Shown here piece after piece: positions 11,651 through 19,751 of a stretch of DNA of 21,238 nucleotides. The notes beneath the pieces were generated by a model. The model worked only from the letters and a program-made list of their open reading frames with translations, was not told the origin of the DNA and did no database searches. Made by a program: the position numbers and the translations under genes. The stretch comes from Bacillota bacterium. GTDB taxonomy: Bacteria; Bacillota; Clostridia; Lachnospirales; Anaerotignaceae. The first letter of the stretch is position 1; each line of letters starts with the position of its first letter. The DNA lies in NCBI GenBank assembly GCA_023413275.1, contig JAEZPX010000005.1, forward strand, positions 1-21,238, given 5' to 3'.

Positions 11651-13687
11651 ATGAGCATGCTGGGTGCCGGCGAAAATGAGACCTCGGGCATTCGAGGTAT
11701 GAATACAAACGGCGAGACACAGGAAAAAAGCCCAACGGAAACGTTGGATAAATTCAGCCGTAACCTAACAGAAATGGCGAAAAACAATAAGTTTGACCCC
11801 ATTGTTGGCAGAGACTTGGAGATTGAGCGTATCATACAAATTTTAAGCAGAAGAACAAAAAATAACCCTTGTCTTGTGGGGGATCCCGGTGTTGGTAAAA
11901 CTGCGATCGTGGAGGGTTTGGCACAAAAAATAGTGGATGGAAACATTCCTGAGGTTTTAAAAAATAAAAAGATTATCAGCCTTGATTTGTCAGCTGTTAT
12001 TGCCGGTTCAAAATATCGTGGTGAATTTGAGGATAGAATGAAAAAGGCTTTGGCTGAGGTTCGGGCAGATGGTAACATCATTCTTTTTGTTGATGAAATT
12101 CATACCATAATCGGGGCAGGTGCGGCAGAAGGTGCTATTGATGCTTCCAATATTTTAAAGCCATCCCTTGCCCGTGGTGAAATCCAGCTGATTGGTGCTA
12201 CCACTCTGGATGAGTACAGAAAATATATTGAAAAGGATGCGGCTTTTGAACGCCGTTTCCAGCCTGTTAAAGTGGAAGAACCTACGGAACAGGCTGCCAT
12301 AGATATGCTTCGTGCCCTACGGGACAGATATGAGGTGCATCATAAGGTAACCATTACAGATGAAGCGGTAGAGGCTGCGGTAAAGCTTTCTATGCGTTAT
12401 GTGACAGACCGCTTTTTACCGGATAAGGCAATCGATCTAATCGATGAAGCTGCTTCTCGGTTGCGTTTGAAAACCTATGGAGCGCCCCTTGCGGTAAAGG
12501 ATTTACAAAAGAAACTGGCAGAGATGGAGAAGGAAAAAGAAGAATCTATCAAAACAGAAGACTTTGAAAAAGCATGTGAGATTAAAAAACAACAGGATGC
12601 ATTGCGCACTCAATTGAAGGAAGCCCAAAAAGATTGGGAACAGAAAAACGACATCAATGCCCATACAGTAACACCAGAGGAAGTGGCAGAGGTGCTTTCC
12701 CGTTGGACGGGAATTCCTTTACAGAGTATAAAAGAAGAAGAAACGGCAAGATTGCTTGCCCTTGAAGATACACTTCATGAACGGGTAGTGGGTCAGCACG
12801 AAGCGGTAAAGGCAGTGGCACGAGCAATTCGCCGTGGTCGTGTTGGTTTAAAAGACCCCAATAGACCCATTGGATCCTTCTTGTTTTTAGGACCCACAGG
12901 CGTGGGTAAAACAGAGCTATCCAAAGCTTTGGCTCAGGCACTATTTGGTGACGAAAGCGCAATGATTCGTATTGATATGTCCGAATATATGGAGAAGCAC
13001 AGTGTAGCCAGAATGGTGGGTGCACCTCCTGGATATGTTGGTTATGAAGAAGGCGGTCAACTCAGTGAAAAGGTTCGCAGAAACCCTTATTCGGTAGTGC
13101 TTTTTGATGAAATTGAAAAGGCTTCCCCAGAAGTGTTTAATGTTCTTTTGCAGGTTCTGGATGATGGACATATCACTGACGGTCAAGGGCGTAAGGTGGA
13201 TTTTAAAAATACAGTTATCATTATGACATCCAACGCCGGAGCAAGAAGCATTGCCGCACCGAAAAGAATGGGCTTTACCAGTGTAGAAACTGCGGAGCAA
13301 AGCTATGAAGCTATGAAAAAGGGTGTTATGGATGAAGTGAAAAACATCTTTAAGCCGGAGTTTATCAATCGTATTGATGACATCATTGTGTTTCATCCTT
13401 TGGAACAAGAGGATATTGTTGAGATTGTAAAGATTATGGCAAAAACACTTTGTAAAAGAGTTGAGGAAAACATGGATATAACTTTGACCTTTACAGATAA
13501 AGCCATTGAAAAAATTGCGGAGGTTGGCTACGATAAAGCATATGGCGCCAGACCCTTACGCCGTGCTCTGCAAACAAAAATTGAAGATGTTTTTGCAGAG
13601 GAGTTTTTGAGTGGGAATTTCCAAAAAGGAAGTAAGGTTTCTGTTGGAGTAAAGACAAATGGGTTCTCCTTTAGAACTGTAAAATAA
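11651..13687 (+). CDS. clpC: ClpC AAA+ unfoldase part (both ATPase modules), lacking the N-domain
   Basis: 678 residues from the first in-frame ATG after the stop. Module 1: Walker A GDPGVGKT (77-84), Walker B ILFVDEIH (about 144-151), and an arginine-finger region FERRFQPV. The middle domain has the UVR-like I-K-T-E-D-F-E-K-A-C-E-I-K-K, which marks ClpC rather than ClpB. Module 2: GPTGVGKTELSKAL, VVLFDEIEKASPEVFN, sensor TSNAG, then R-M-G-F-T-S, the place of the ClpP-docking loop. The C-terminal D2 small domain (Y-G-A-R-P-L-R-R) is complete. The protein unfolds substrates for ClpP. Expression as a separate protein would need reinitiation, and the ribosome site is poor. Confidence 0.85.
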   Translation: MSMLGAGENETSGIRGMNTNGETQEKSPTETLDKFSRNLTEMAKNNKFDPIVGRDLEIERIIQILSRRTKNNPCLVGDPGVGKTAIVEGLAQKIVDGNIPEVLKNKKIISLDLSAVIAGSKYRGEFEDRMKKALAEVRADGNIILFVDEIHTIIGAGAAEGAIDASNILKPSLARGEIQLIGATTLDEYRKYIEKDAAFERRFQPVKVEEPTEQAAIDMLRALRDRYEVHHKVTITDEAVEAAVKLSMRYVTDRFLPDKAIDLIDEAASRLRLKTYGAPLAVKDLQKKLAEMEKEKEESIKTEDFEKACEIKKQQDALRTQLKEAQKDWEQKNDINAHTVTPEEVAEVLSRWTGIPLQSIKEEETARLLALEDTLHERVVGQHEAVKAVARAIRRGRVGLKDPNRPIGSFLFLGPTGVGKTELSKALAQALFGDESAMIRIDMSEYMEKHSVARMVGAPPGYVGYEEGGQLSEKVRRNPYSVVLFDEIEKASPEVFNVLLQVLDDGHITDGQGRKVDFKNTVIIMTSNAGARSIAAPKRMGFTSVETAEQSYEAMKKGVMDEVKNIFKPEFINRIDDIIVFHPLEQEDIVEIVKIMAKTLCKRVEENMDITLTFTDKAIEKIAEVGYDKAYGARPLRRALQTKIEDVFAEEFLSGNFQKGSKVSVGVKTNGFSFRTVK

Positions 13688-13743
13688 TTGAAGTTTTTCC
13701 TATTGAATTTAAGAATTTAGCTATATACCAAAGTCATGTTTTG

Positions 13744-13752
13744 TGTTATAAT
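13744..13752 (+). promoter_or_regulatory. Extended -10 promoter of the conserved small gene
   Basis: TGTTATAAT fits TG-n-TATAAT, 92 bases before the next ATG. No good -35 box at 16-18 bases. A short inverted repeat TTTCG/CGAAA (about 13792-13808) lies in the leader. Confidence 0.4.
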
Positions 13753-13844
13753 CAACCTAATCCAAATGAAGAGAGAAATTTGACGACATTTCGGATTTTT
13801 TATCGAAAGTATACTGTGAAAGTGATATTTTGGGAGGTAGCGAA

Positions 13845-14258
13845 ATGGCTGTAATCGAGGAATTGATTCGTCAGGAAGAAGATGGAAGTATCAGCTTCGG
13901 CAATTATTTGATGGATGAAAAGAAAAAGGTTTTGGATTTTGAAGTAAAAGGCGATCTTTATAAGGTTAAAACATACAATGAAATTACAAAGCTTGAGAAA
14001 AACGGTAAAATGCTTATGGAGGTAGTGCCCGGCGCTACCATACATAAATTTTCATTAAATGAAAAGGGTGCATTTTTCATGATAGAGGGTCACGAGGATG
14101 TACAGTTGACTTTGGAAATGGAACCTACTAGTGAATATAAAATTTTGATTGATGATGTTAATGTTGGCAAGGTAAAAACAAATATGGCAGGCAAGGTAAC
14201 CATTGGTGTTGAATTGCAAAACAATATGCCCTATGTGAAGGTTGAAAAGATAGGCTGA
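13845..14258 (+). CDS. Conserved Clostridia protein of unknown function (often auto-labelled 'endosialidase')
   Basis: A 137-residue soluble protein with no signal peptide or membrane segment. It begins MAVIEELIRQEEDGSISFGNY and continues F-E-V-K-G-D-L-Y-K-V-K-T-Y-N-E-I-T-K-L-E-K-N-G, a pattern I recognise from many Lachnospiraceae genomes, where databases carry the doubtful name endosialidase. No sialidase Asp boxes (S-x-D-x-G-x-T-W) or other catalytic motif is present, so that name is probably an artefact. The second half reads as alternating beta strands with a V-G-K-V-K-T-N-M-A-G-K turn, suggesting a small beta-sandwich or binding domain. GGGAGG lies 7 bases before the ATG. It lies between clpC and radA with its own promoter and terminators. 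Function unknown. Confidence 0.8.
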   Translation: MAVIEELIRQEEDGSISFGNYLMDEKKKVLDFEVKGDLYKVKTYNEITKLEKNGKMLMEVVPGATIHKFSLNEKGAFFMIEGHEDVQLTLEMEPTSEYKILIDDVNVGKVKTNMAGKVTIGVELQNNMPYVKVEKIG

Positions 14259-14265
14259 TAAAGTA

Positions 14266-14295
14266 AAGTGGACTGTATAATTATACAGTCCACTT
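14266..14295 (+). repeat. Perfect 30-base palindrome, possible terminator
   Basis: The two 15-base arms (14266-14280 and 14281-14295; left arm AAGTGGACTGTATAA) are exact complements with no central spacer. It starts 8 bases after the upstream stop codon. It can form a long hairpin or cruciform but has no T-run after it (CAGATT follows). The motif GTGGACTGTAT recurs in the hairpin at 14396. Confidence 0.8.
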
Positions 14296-14313
14296 CAGAT
14301 TATAGGCCGTTTT

Positions 14314-14358
14314 TTGGGGGAAGAAATGACAGGAAAAAATACTTGCCAATTTCCCCAA
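14314..14358 (+). repeat. Inverted repeat in the gap before radA
   Basis: TTGGGGGAA (14314-14322) pairs with TTTCCCCAA (14350-14358), with one G-T pair and a 27-base loop. It lies between the palindrome at 14266 and the hairpin at 14396. Confidence 0.4.
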
Positions 14359-14395
14359 TATTACGAAAATGCAAAAAAAAATTGGTTTTGATTAG

Positions 14396-14427
14396 GTGGA
14401 CTGTATGAGCGTGCAGCCCACTTTTTT
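14396..14427 (+). terminator. Terminator-like hairpin 31 bases before radA
   Basis: GTGGaCTG (14396-14403) pairs with CAGcCCAC (14414-14421), one A-C mismatch, followed by T6 (14422-14427). It has intrinsic terminator form, but only 31 bases separate it from the radA start codon and no promoter is recognised in between. Confidence 0.65.
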
Positions 14428-14458
14428 CTAATGACAGAACTAGGCTTGGAGTGGAGAT

Positions 14459-15859
14459 ATGAAGATAAAAACAGTGTTTGTTTGTTCTGAATGTGGATAT
14501 AAAAGTCCAAAGTGGGCAGGTAAATGCACCAGCTGTGGAGCATGGAATACATTTGAAGAACGAGAAGAGATAAAAAGCCAAAAGGGACAGGCTTTCGGAA
14601 GAGCTGTGGCAAAAAGCACCTCCAATCAAGTGGTTTCTCGGTTGTCTGAGGTTGAAATTATTGGGGATGAGCGTCTTTTAACTGGTATTGTTGAGTTTGA
14701 CAGAGTGATGGGTGGAGGAATTGTAAGAGATTCCGTGTCCATAATCACGTCTCCTCCGGGTGGTGGTAAGTCAACCTTGTCCCTTATGGTGGCAAGTCAA
14801 TTAGCAAAGAGCGGTAAGCGGGTACTATATGCTTCGGGCGAAGAAAGCGACAGTCAAATTAAAAGTCGAGCTGACCGAATATTGGAGAAAGTGGAGGATA
14901 ATATCTGGATTTTGGCAGATACTTCTATGGATCGGGTTCTGGAGGCTATTACTGAAGTAGATGCAGATTTTATTATTCTGGATAGTATCCAAACCTTTGC
15001 TTTATCGGAGTTTTACCCATCCAGAGCGGGGAATCCAACCCAAACCATGGAATGTGCCTCTGCCTTGGTGCAAAGTGCAAAAAATAAAGCTAGACCTAGG
15101 GCCGTATTTATGATTGGGCAGATGAACAAAAACGATGAAATTGCAGGGCTAAGAGCCTTGGAGCATTTAGTGGATACCGTTTTGGTTCTGGAAGGGGAAG
15201 GGGCAGAAGAACTGAGAAGTCTAATTGCAACAAAAAACCGTTTTGGCAGTACTGGGGAAATGGGCTTCTTTGCGATGACAGAAAAGGGACTTACCTCTAT
15301 TGATAATCCTTCGGAATATTTTGTTACCAAAAGAAAAAAAGAGGATGCAGTTTCAGGCAGTGCCATAACTGTTTTACGGGAAGGCTCCAGAGCGGTTGTT
15401 GCGGAAATTGAAAGTCTAGTTTCCAATTCATTTACAGCATATCCTTTAAGAATCAGCGAAAATATGAAAAAAGATACATTGAATACCCTTTTGTCCGTAT
15501 TGGAACAGAGAGGAGGGTTAAAACTATATGATAAAAATGTGGTTGTTAAGACAACAGGCGGTCTGTTTTTAAAGGAACAGGCGGCCAATCTGGCTGTGCT
15601 TATGAGCATTGTTTCCGGCGTAAAAGATGTTTCCTTGCCTTCAGATTGGGCATTCATTGCCGATGTGGGTTTAACGGGAGAGTTGAAAAAAATCCCAGCA
15701 ATGGAGGGGCGGATTCGAGAGTTAGATAGAATGGGCTTTACAAAGGTGTTTGTGGCCTCTGAAGGTGCCAGAAAAGTAAAATTGGATAATTTGGAAGTGG
15801 TTGAATGTAAAAACCTCACACATTTATTAGGAAAAATATTCCCGAAGGGGAAAAAATGA
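14459..15859 (+). CDS. radA: RadA/Sms DNA repair ATPase
   Basis: A 466-residue protein, close to the usual 450-460. It is a RecA-like, DnaB-type branch-migration motor in homologous recombination. The C4 zinc finger uses Cys9, Cys12, Cys23 and Cys26. Walker A is SPPGGGKST (about 98-106), Walker B F-I-I-L-D-S-I-Q-T (171-179), the RadA-specific KNRFG motif is at 259-263, and the C-terminal third is the Lon-protease-like P domain (without need of its catalytic dyad). The usual I-G-H-V-T-K segment reads I-G-Q-M-N-K here, and the usual G-I-G-K-S is G-G-G-K-S, so the protein is somewhat divergent. The ATG at 14459 follows GGAGTGGAG. clpC-radA proximity recalls the Bacillus clpC operon, although here a small gene and hairpins separate them. 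Confidence 0.95.
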   Translation: MKIKTVFVCSECGYKSPKWAGKCTSCGAWNTFEEREEIKSQKGQAFGRAVAKSTSNQVVSRLSEVEIIGDERLLTGIVEFDRVMGGGIVRDSVSIITSPPGGGKSTLSLMVASQLAKSGKRVLYASGEESDSQIKSRADRILEKVEDNIWILADTSMDRVLEAITEVDADFIILDSIQTFALSEFYPSRAGNPTQTMECASALVQSAKNKARPRAVFMIGQMNKNDEIAGLRALEHLVDTVLVLEGEGAEELRSLIATKNRFGSTGEMGFFAMTEKGLTSIDNPSEYFVTKRKKEDAVSGSAITVLREGSRAVVAEIESLVSNSFTAYPLRISENMKKDTLNTLLSVLEQRGGLKLYDKNVVVKTTGGLFLKEQAANLAVLMSIVSGVKDVSLPSDWAFIADVGLTGELKKIPAMEGRIRELDRMGFTKVFVASEGARKVKLDNLEVVECKNLTHLLGKIFPKGKK

Positions 15860-15884
15860 CGAAGCATATAAGTTTTACTTATAT

Positions 15885-15902
15885 AAATCTCTACAGATTT
15901 TT
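15885..15902 (+). terminator. Weak terminator-like hairpin after radA
   Basis: AAATCT (15885-15890) pairs with AGATTT (15895-15900), CTAC loop, and TT follows. AT-rich and short; probably the end of the radA transcript. Confidence 0.4.
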
Positions 15903-15904
15903 AG

Positions 15905-15933
15905 TTTACGAATAAGCTATCGTATATTATAAT
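15905..15933 (+). promoter_or_regulatory. Sigma-A-type promoter of pyc
   Basis: -35 TTTACG (15905-15910), 17-base spacer, perfect -10 TATAAT (15928-15933). The leader to the pyc ATG is about 63 bases with no obvious structure. Confidence 0.55.
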
Positions 15934-16002
15934 AGAAAACAAGGTTTTAATTGTAAACTTTGGGTTTTGAATGTAAAGCATAATGATTAAGGAGGTATAA
16001 AG

Positions 16003-19000
16003 ATGCAGGAAGTACAAATTAAGAAGTTTAAAAAGGTGCTTGTGGCAAACCGTGGCGAAATCGCAATTCGCGTATATCGTGCTTTGAATGAGCTGGGGAT
16101 TCAAACTATAGGTATCTTTTCCAAAGAAGATAAATACTCTCTTTTCCGTACCAAAACCGACGAGGCATATTTGCTGAATCCCGAAAAAGGGCCTATTGAC
16201 GCATATTTGGATATTGATAATATCATTAAGATTGCCAAGGCTAAGGGGGCAGATGCAATTCATCCCGGCTATGGCTTCCTCTCCGAAAATCCTGATTTTG
16301 TTTCTGCATGTAAAAAAGCAGGCATCGCTTTTATCGGCCCTGAGGTTGAAGTTATGTATGCCATGGGTGATAAAATTTCATCCAAGCAAATGGCAATCGA
16401 ATGTAATGTGCCCATTATTCCTGGTGTAGACCATGCAATCCGTGATTTGGATGAGGTAATGGCTGTTGCTGAAAAGGTTGGCTATCCCGTAATGCTGAAG
16501 GCAAGCAACGGCGGTGGCGGTCGTGGTATGCGTATTGTAAACGGCCCTGAGCAAATGGCAAAGGAATTTGAAGAAGCCAGAAATGAAGCAAAGAAGGCTT
16601 TTGGTGACGATAAAATTTTCGTTGAAAAGTATCTACGTAACCCCAAACACATTGAGGTTCAGGTTTTAGGCGACAAATACGGTAACGTGGTGCATCTCTT
16701 AGACCGTGACTGTTCTGTGCAAAGACGTCATCAGAAGGTAGTGGAATTTGCTCCTGCCTTTACCATTAGTGATGATGTAAGAGAGAAAATTTTTGCTGAT
16801 GCAGTGCATTTATCAAAGCATGTAGGCTACAAAAATGCGGGCACACTGGAATTTTTGGTTGACGCTGATGAAAATTACTATTTTATTGAAATGAACCCAA
16901 GAATTCAGGTTGAGCATACCGTAACAGAAGAAGTGACCGGAATCGATATTGTTCAGGCTCAGATTTTGATTGAAGAGGGTTATCCTTTGAATTCCCCAGA
17001 AATCGGAATTGCTTCTCAGGAAGATATTTGCTGTAACGGTTATTCCATTCAGCTTCGTATCACAACAGAGGATCCTGCAAACAACTTCTTGCCTGATACA
17101 GGAAAAATCAACGTTTACCGTTCTCCCGCAGGAAATGGCATTCGTTTGGATGGTGGCACTGCATACACAGGTGCGGAAATCACACCTTATTATGACAGCT
17201 TGCTTGTAAAAGTGATTGCTCATGACAGACGCTTTGAGAACGCAACCAAAAAAGCAATTCGTGCGTTAAAAGAAACCAGAATTCGTGGTGTAAAAACAAA
17301 TATTCCTTTCCTGATTAATGTATTACAAAGCCAGATTTGGAATGATGGAAAGTGTACAACAACCTTTATTGAAAGTACACCTGAGCTGTTCCATATCGTT
17401 CCAGGTAAAGACCGTGCTACGAAAATTGCAGAATTTATCGGTAATAAAATCGTGAATGAGTCTAAGGGCAATAAGCCTGAATTTGATAAAATTCCGGTTC
17501 CCTCCTTTGGAAAGAATGAGGATGGCTCTACAATTGAAGTAAACGGCGCAAAAAATGCTTTCTTAAAAATGGGTGCAAAAGATTTTACCCAGAGCATAAT
17601 GAAGGAAAAACGCCTATTTGTTACAGATACAACCATGCGTGACGCCCATCAGTCATTAATGGCAACACGCTTACGTACCAACGATTTGATTGTAGCAGCA
17701 CCTGCTACCAATATGGCAATGGAAAAAGCTTTTTCTGTGGAAGCTTGGGGTGGCGCAACCTTTGACGTTGCATATCGTTTCCTAAAAGAGTCTCCATGGA
17801 TTCGTTTACAGCAGCTTTCTAAGGCAATGCCAAACACATTGATTCAGATGCTTTTGCGTGCTTCTAATGCCGTTGGATATGCAAACTATCCCGATAACGT
17901 AGTACAGGAATTTATCAAAATTTCTGCGGAACGAGGCGTAGATGTATTCCGTATTTTCGATAGCTTAAATTGGGTGGAAAACATGAAGATGCCCATAGAA
18001 GAATCTTTGAAAACACGAAAAATCGTTGAAGGTGCAATTTGCTATACCGGCGATATTTTAAATCCAAATGAAACAAAGTACACTTTGGATTATTATGTGC
18101 GTAAGGCAAAAGAGATGGAAGCTTTGGGCTGTCACATTTTTGCCATCAAGGATATGGCAGGTTTGATGAAGCCTTATGCGGCAAAAGAGCTGTTCACTGC
18201 TTTAAAATCAGAATTAAACATTCCTTTGCATCTCCATACCCATGATACAACTGGCAATGGTGTTAGCACTGTGTTAATGGCAGCAGAAGCAGGGGTAAAT
18301 ATTGTGGACTTGGCAATTCAGTCTATGAGTTCCTTGACCAGCCAGCCTTCCATGAATGCAGTAGCTGAGGCGCTGAAAGGAACAGAGAGAGATACTGGTC
18401 TAGATACTGATCAGTTGACAGAATTAAGTCATTATTATGATGGTGTTCGTCAAATTTTCACAGGTTTTGAAAGTGAAATGAAAACACCTAATACTGAAAT
18501 ATATAAATATGAAATTCCCGGTGGTCAGTATTCAAACTTACTGGCACAGGTAAAAGCCATGGGTTCTGCTGATAACTTTGAAGAAATTAAGCAGTTGTAT
18601 AAGCAGGCAAACGACCTTTTGGGCAACATAATCAAGGTTACTCCTTCTTCTAAGGTTGTTGGCGATATGGCAATCTTTATGTCCAAAAATGGTTTAACTC
18701 AGGATAATATTTTGACAGAAGGTAAGGATTTATCCTATCCTGATTCTGTTGTTGATTACTTCATGGGCAATATCGGCAGACCCGAAGGAGGTTTCCCTGA
18801 AGAATTACAGAAAATTGTATTAAAAGGCAAGAAACCCATTGAGGGTAGAGCGGGCGCTTTACTGCCTCCTGCTGACTTGAAGGCAATTGAGAAGCATTTA
18901 CTTGAAACCCATACAATGAAACGTATTAACCCTAGAAATATTATCAGCTACGCTATGTATCCTAAGGTATACGATGACTATTGCTTCCATTGGGAATACT

Positions 19001-19464
19001 ACACTGACGTTTCTAAATTAACCAGCGATGTATATTTCTTTGGTTTAGCAAAAGGGGAAGAAACTTCCATTGAAATTGGTGAAGGTAAGAATATACTGAT
19101 TAAGTATATCGATATGTCTGACCCTGATGCTGAAGGCTTCCGTACACTTACCTTTGAAATTAATGGCGCAGTACGTGAAGTGAAGGTTCTGGATCAGAAC
19201 TTGGAAGTAAAGAGTGACCGCAAATTAAAGGCGGACAAAAATAATCCTTTCCACTTGGGATCTTCCATTCCAGGAACAATTAGTAAGGTTTTTGTAAAAG
19301 AAGGGGATGCAGTGAAGAAAAATCAGCCTTTGCTTACTGTTGAAGCCATGAAGATGGAAACCTCAATTGTTGCCAAAGAAGATGGCGTGATTGATAAGAT
19401 TTATGCTGTTGAGGGTGAAAAGGTTAGCCAAGGAGATTTGTTGGTCTCTTTCGTAAAAGAATAA
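16003..19464 (+). CDS. pyc: Pyruvate carboxylase, single-chain biotin enzyme
   Basis: 1153 residues, the full length of the alpha4-type enzyme, which makes oxaloacetate from pyruvate, bicarbonate and ATP. Biotin carboxylase domain (about 8-460): KVLVANRGEIAIR, ATP-grasp loop ASNGGGGRGMRIV, and EMNPRIQVEHTVTE. Carboxyltransferase domain (about 535-800): TTMRDAHQSLMATR, the metal-binding HLHTHDTTGN, and FAIKDMAG with the Lys that is carboxylated in homologues. A tetramerisation/PC-OADA region follows, then the C-terminal biotin carrier domain with biotinyl Lys1117 in VEAMKMETS. AAGGAGG lies 8 bases before the ATG. It is monocistronic, between its own promoter and a strong terminator. Role: anaplerosis, supplying aspartate and glutamate families or fermentation via oxaloacetate. 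Confidence 0.97.
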   Translation: MQEVQIKKFKKVLVANRGEIAIRVYRALNELGIQTIGIFSKEDKYSLFRTKTDEAYLLNPEKGPIDAYLDIDNIIKIAKAKGADAIHPGYGFLSENPDFVSACKKAGIAFIGPEVEVMYAMGDKISSKQMAIECNVPIIPGVDHAIRDLDEVMAVAEKVGYPVMLKASNGGGGRGMRIVNGPEQMAKEFEEARNEAKKAFGDDKIFVEKYLRNPKHIEVQVLGDKYGNVVHLLDRDCSVQRRHQKVVEFAPAFTISDDVREKIFADAVHLSKHVGYKNAGTLEFLVDADENYYFIEMNPRIQVEHTVTEEVTGIDIVQAQILIEEGYPLNSPEIGIASQEDICCNGYSIQLRITTEDPANNFLPDTGKINVYRSPAGNGIRLDGGTAYTGAEITPYYDSLLVKVIAHDRRFENATKKAIRALKETRIRGVKTNIPFLINVLQSQIWNDGKCTTTFIESTPELFHIVPGKDRATKIAEFIGNKIVNESKGNKPEFDKIPVPSFGKNEDGSTIEVNGAKNAFLKMGAKDFTQSIMKEKRLFVTDTTMRDAHQSLMATRLRTNDLIVAAPATNMAMEKAFSVEAWGGATFDVAYRFLKESPWIRLQQLSKAMPNTLIQMLLRASNAVGYANYPDNVVQEFIKISAERGVDVFRIFDSLNWVENMKMPIEESLKTRKIVEGAICYTGDILNPNETKYTLDYYVRKAKEMEALGCHIFAIKDMAGLMKPYAAKELFTALKSELNIPLHLHTHDTTGNGVSTVLMAAEAGVNIVDLAIQSMSSLTSQPSMNAVAEALKGTERDTGLDTDQLTELSHYYDGVRQIFTGFESEMKTPNTEIYKYEIPGGQYSNLLAQVKAMGSADNFEEIKQLYKQANDLLGNIIKVTPSSKVVGDMAIFMSKNGLTQDNILTEGKDLSYPDSVVDYFMGNIGRPEGGFPEELQKIVLKGKKPIEGRAGALLPPADLKAIEKHLLETHTMKRINPRNIISYAMYPKVYDDYCFHWEYYTDVSKLTSDVYFFGLAKGEETSIEIGEGKNILIKYIDMSDPDAEGFRTLTFEINGAVREVKVLDQNLEVKSDRKLKADKNNPFHLGSSIPGTISKVFVKEGDAVKKNQPLLTVEAMKMETSIVAKEDGVIDKIYAVEGEKVSQGDLLVSFVKE

Positions 19465-19530
19465 GCAATTCAATTGATTTAGTGATTTTAGTAGAAGCTT
19501 CGATTCTTTTGCTACATCTATAAACAATAA

Positions 19531-19576
19531 AGAGGATATCTCGAAAGTAAAAATAACTTAAGAGATATCCTTTTTT
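19531..19576 (+). terminator. Strong intrinsic terminator after pyc
   Basis: GGATATCTC (19534-19542) pairs with GAGATATCC (19562-19570), a 9-base perfect stem that the flanking A-run and T6 (19571-19576) extend. The loop is 19 bases. Confidence 0.85.
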
Positions 19577-19640
19577 GGTTGAAAAAGAGACAATTTTGTG
19601 AGAAGGCTTCTAATAGGTTAGGGGCTTTAGAAATTTAAAA

Positions 19641-19690
19641 AGACAAAAAAGGTTATTGCAATAGTTGAAACATAAAATGCAATAACCTTT
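19641..19690 (-). terminator. Terminator of the minus-strand genes
   Basis: Read on the minus strand: a 13-base perfect stem, AAAGGTTATTGCA (19690-19678) with TGCAATAACCTTT (19660-19648), followed by TTTGTCT and more T. It lies 60 bases beyond the stop of the minus-strand gene and faces the pyc terminator. The remaining bases up to 19751 hold no gene. Confidence 0.75.
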
Positions 19691-19751
19691 CAATGTGTAT
19701 CATTAGGAATTCATTGCCCTATTGGGCGTTTTAAGCTCGCTGACGGTGGGT

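Larger units (their letters stand above)
11240..13687 (+). pseudogene. clpC: clpC as a whole: 815-residue ClpC interrupted by one stop at codon 126
   Basis: Reading through the TAA gives 815 residues, the normal ClpC length (about 810-820), with no frameshift and no other stop. All AAA+ motifs downstream are intact, so any loss is recent, or the break is tolerated. Upstream ctsR, mcsA and mcsB, which precede clpC in Bacillus-type operons, are absent; the neighbours are rluA and, downstream, a conserved small protein and radA. Whether the cell makes full-length ClpC depends on readthrough, or on the stop being a sequence error. The two pieces are listed separately. Confidence 0.6.

Noticed and set aside
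15013..15867. A 284-codon open frame on the minus strand opposite radA
   Set aside because: It is a shadow of radA: no ribosome site, no protein motif, and the plus-strand frame is a clear conserved gene.
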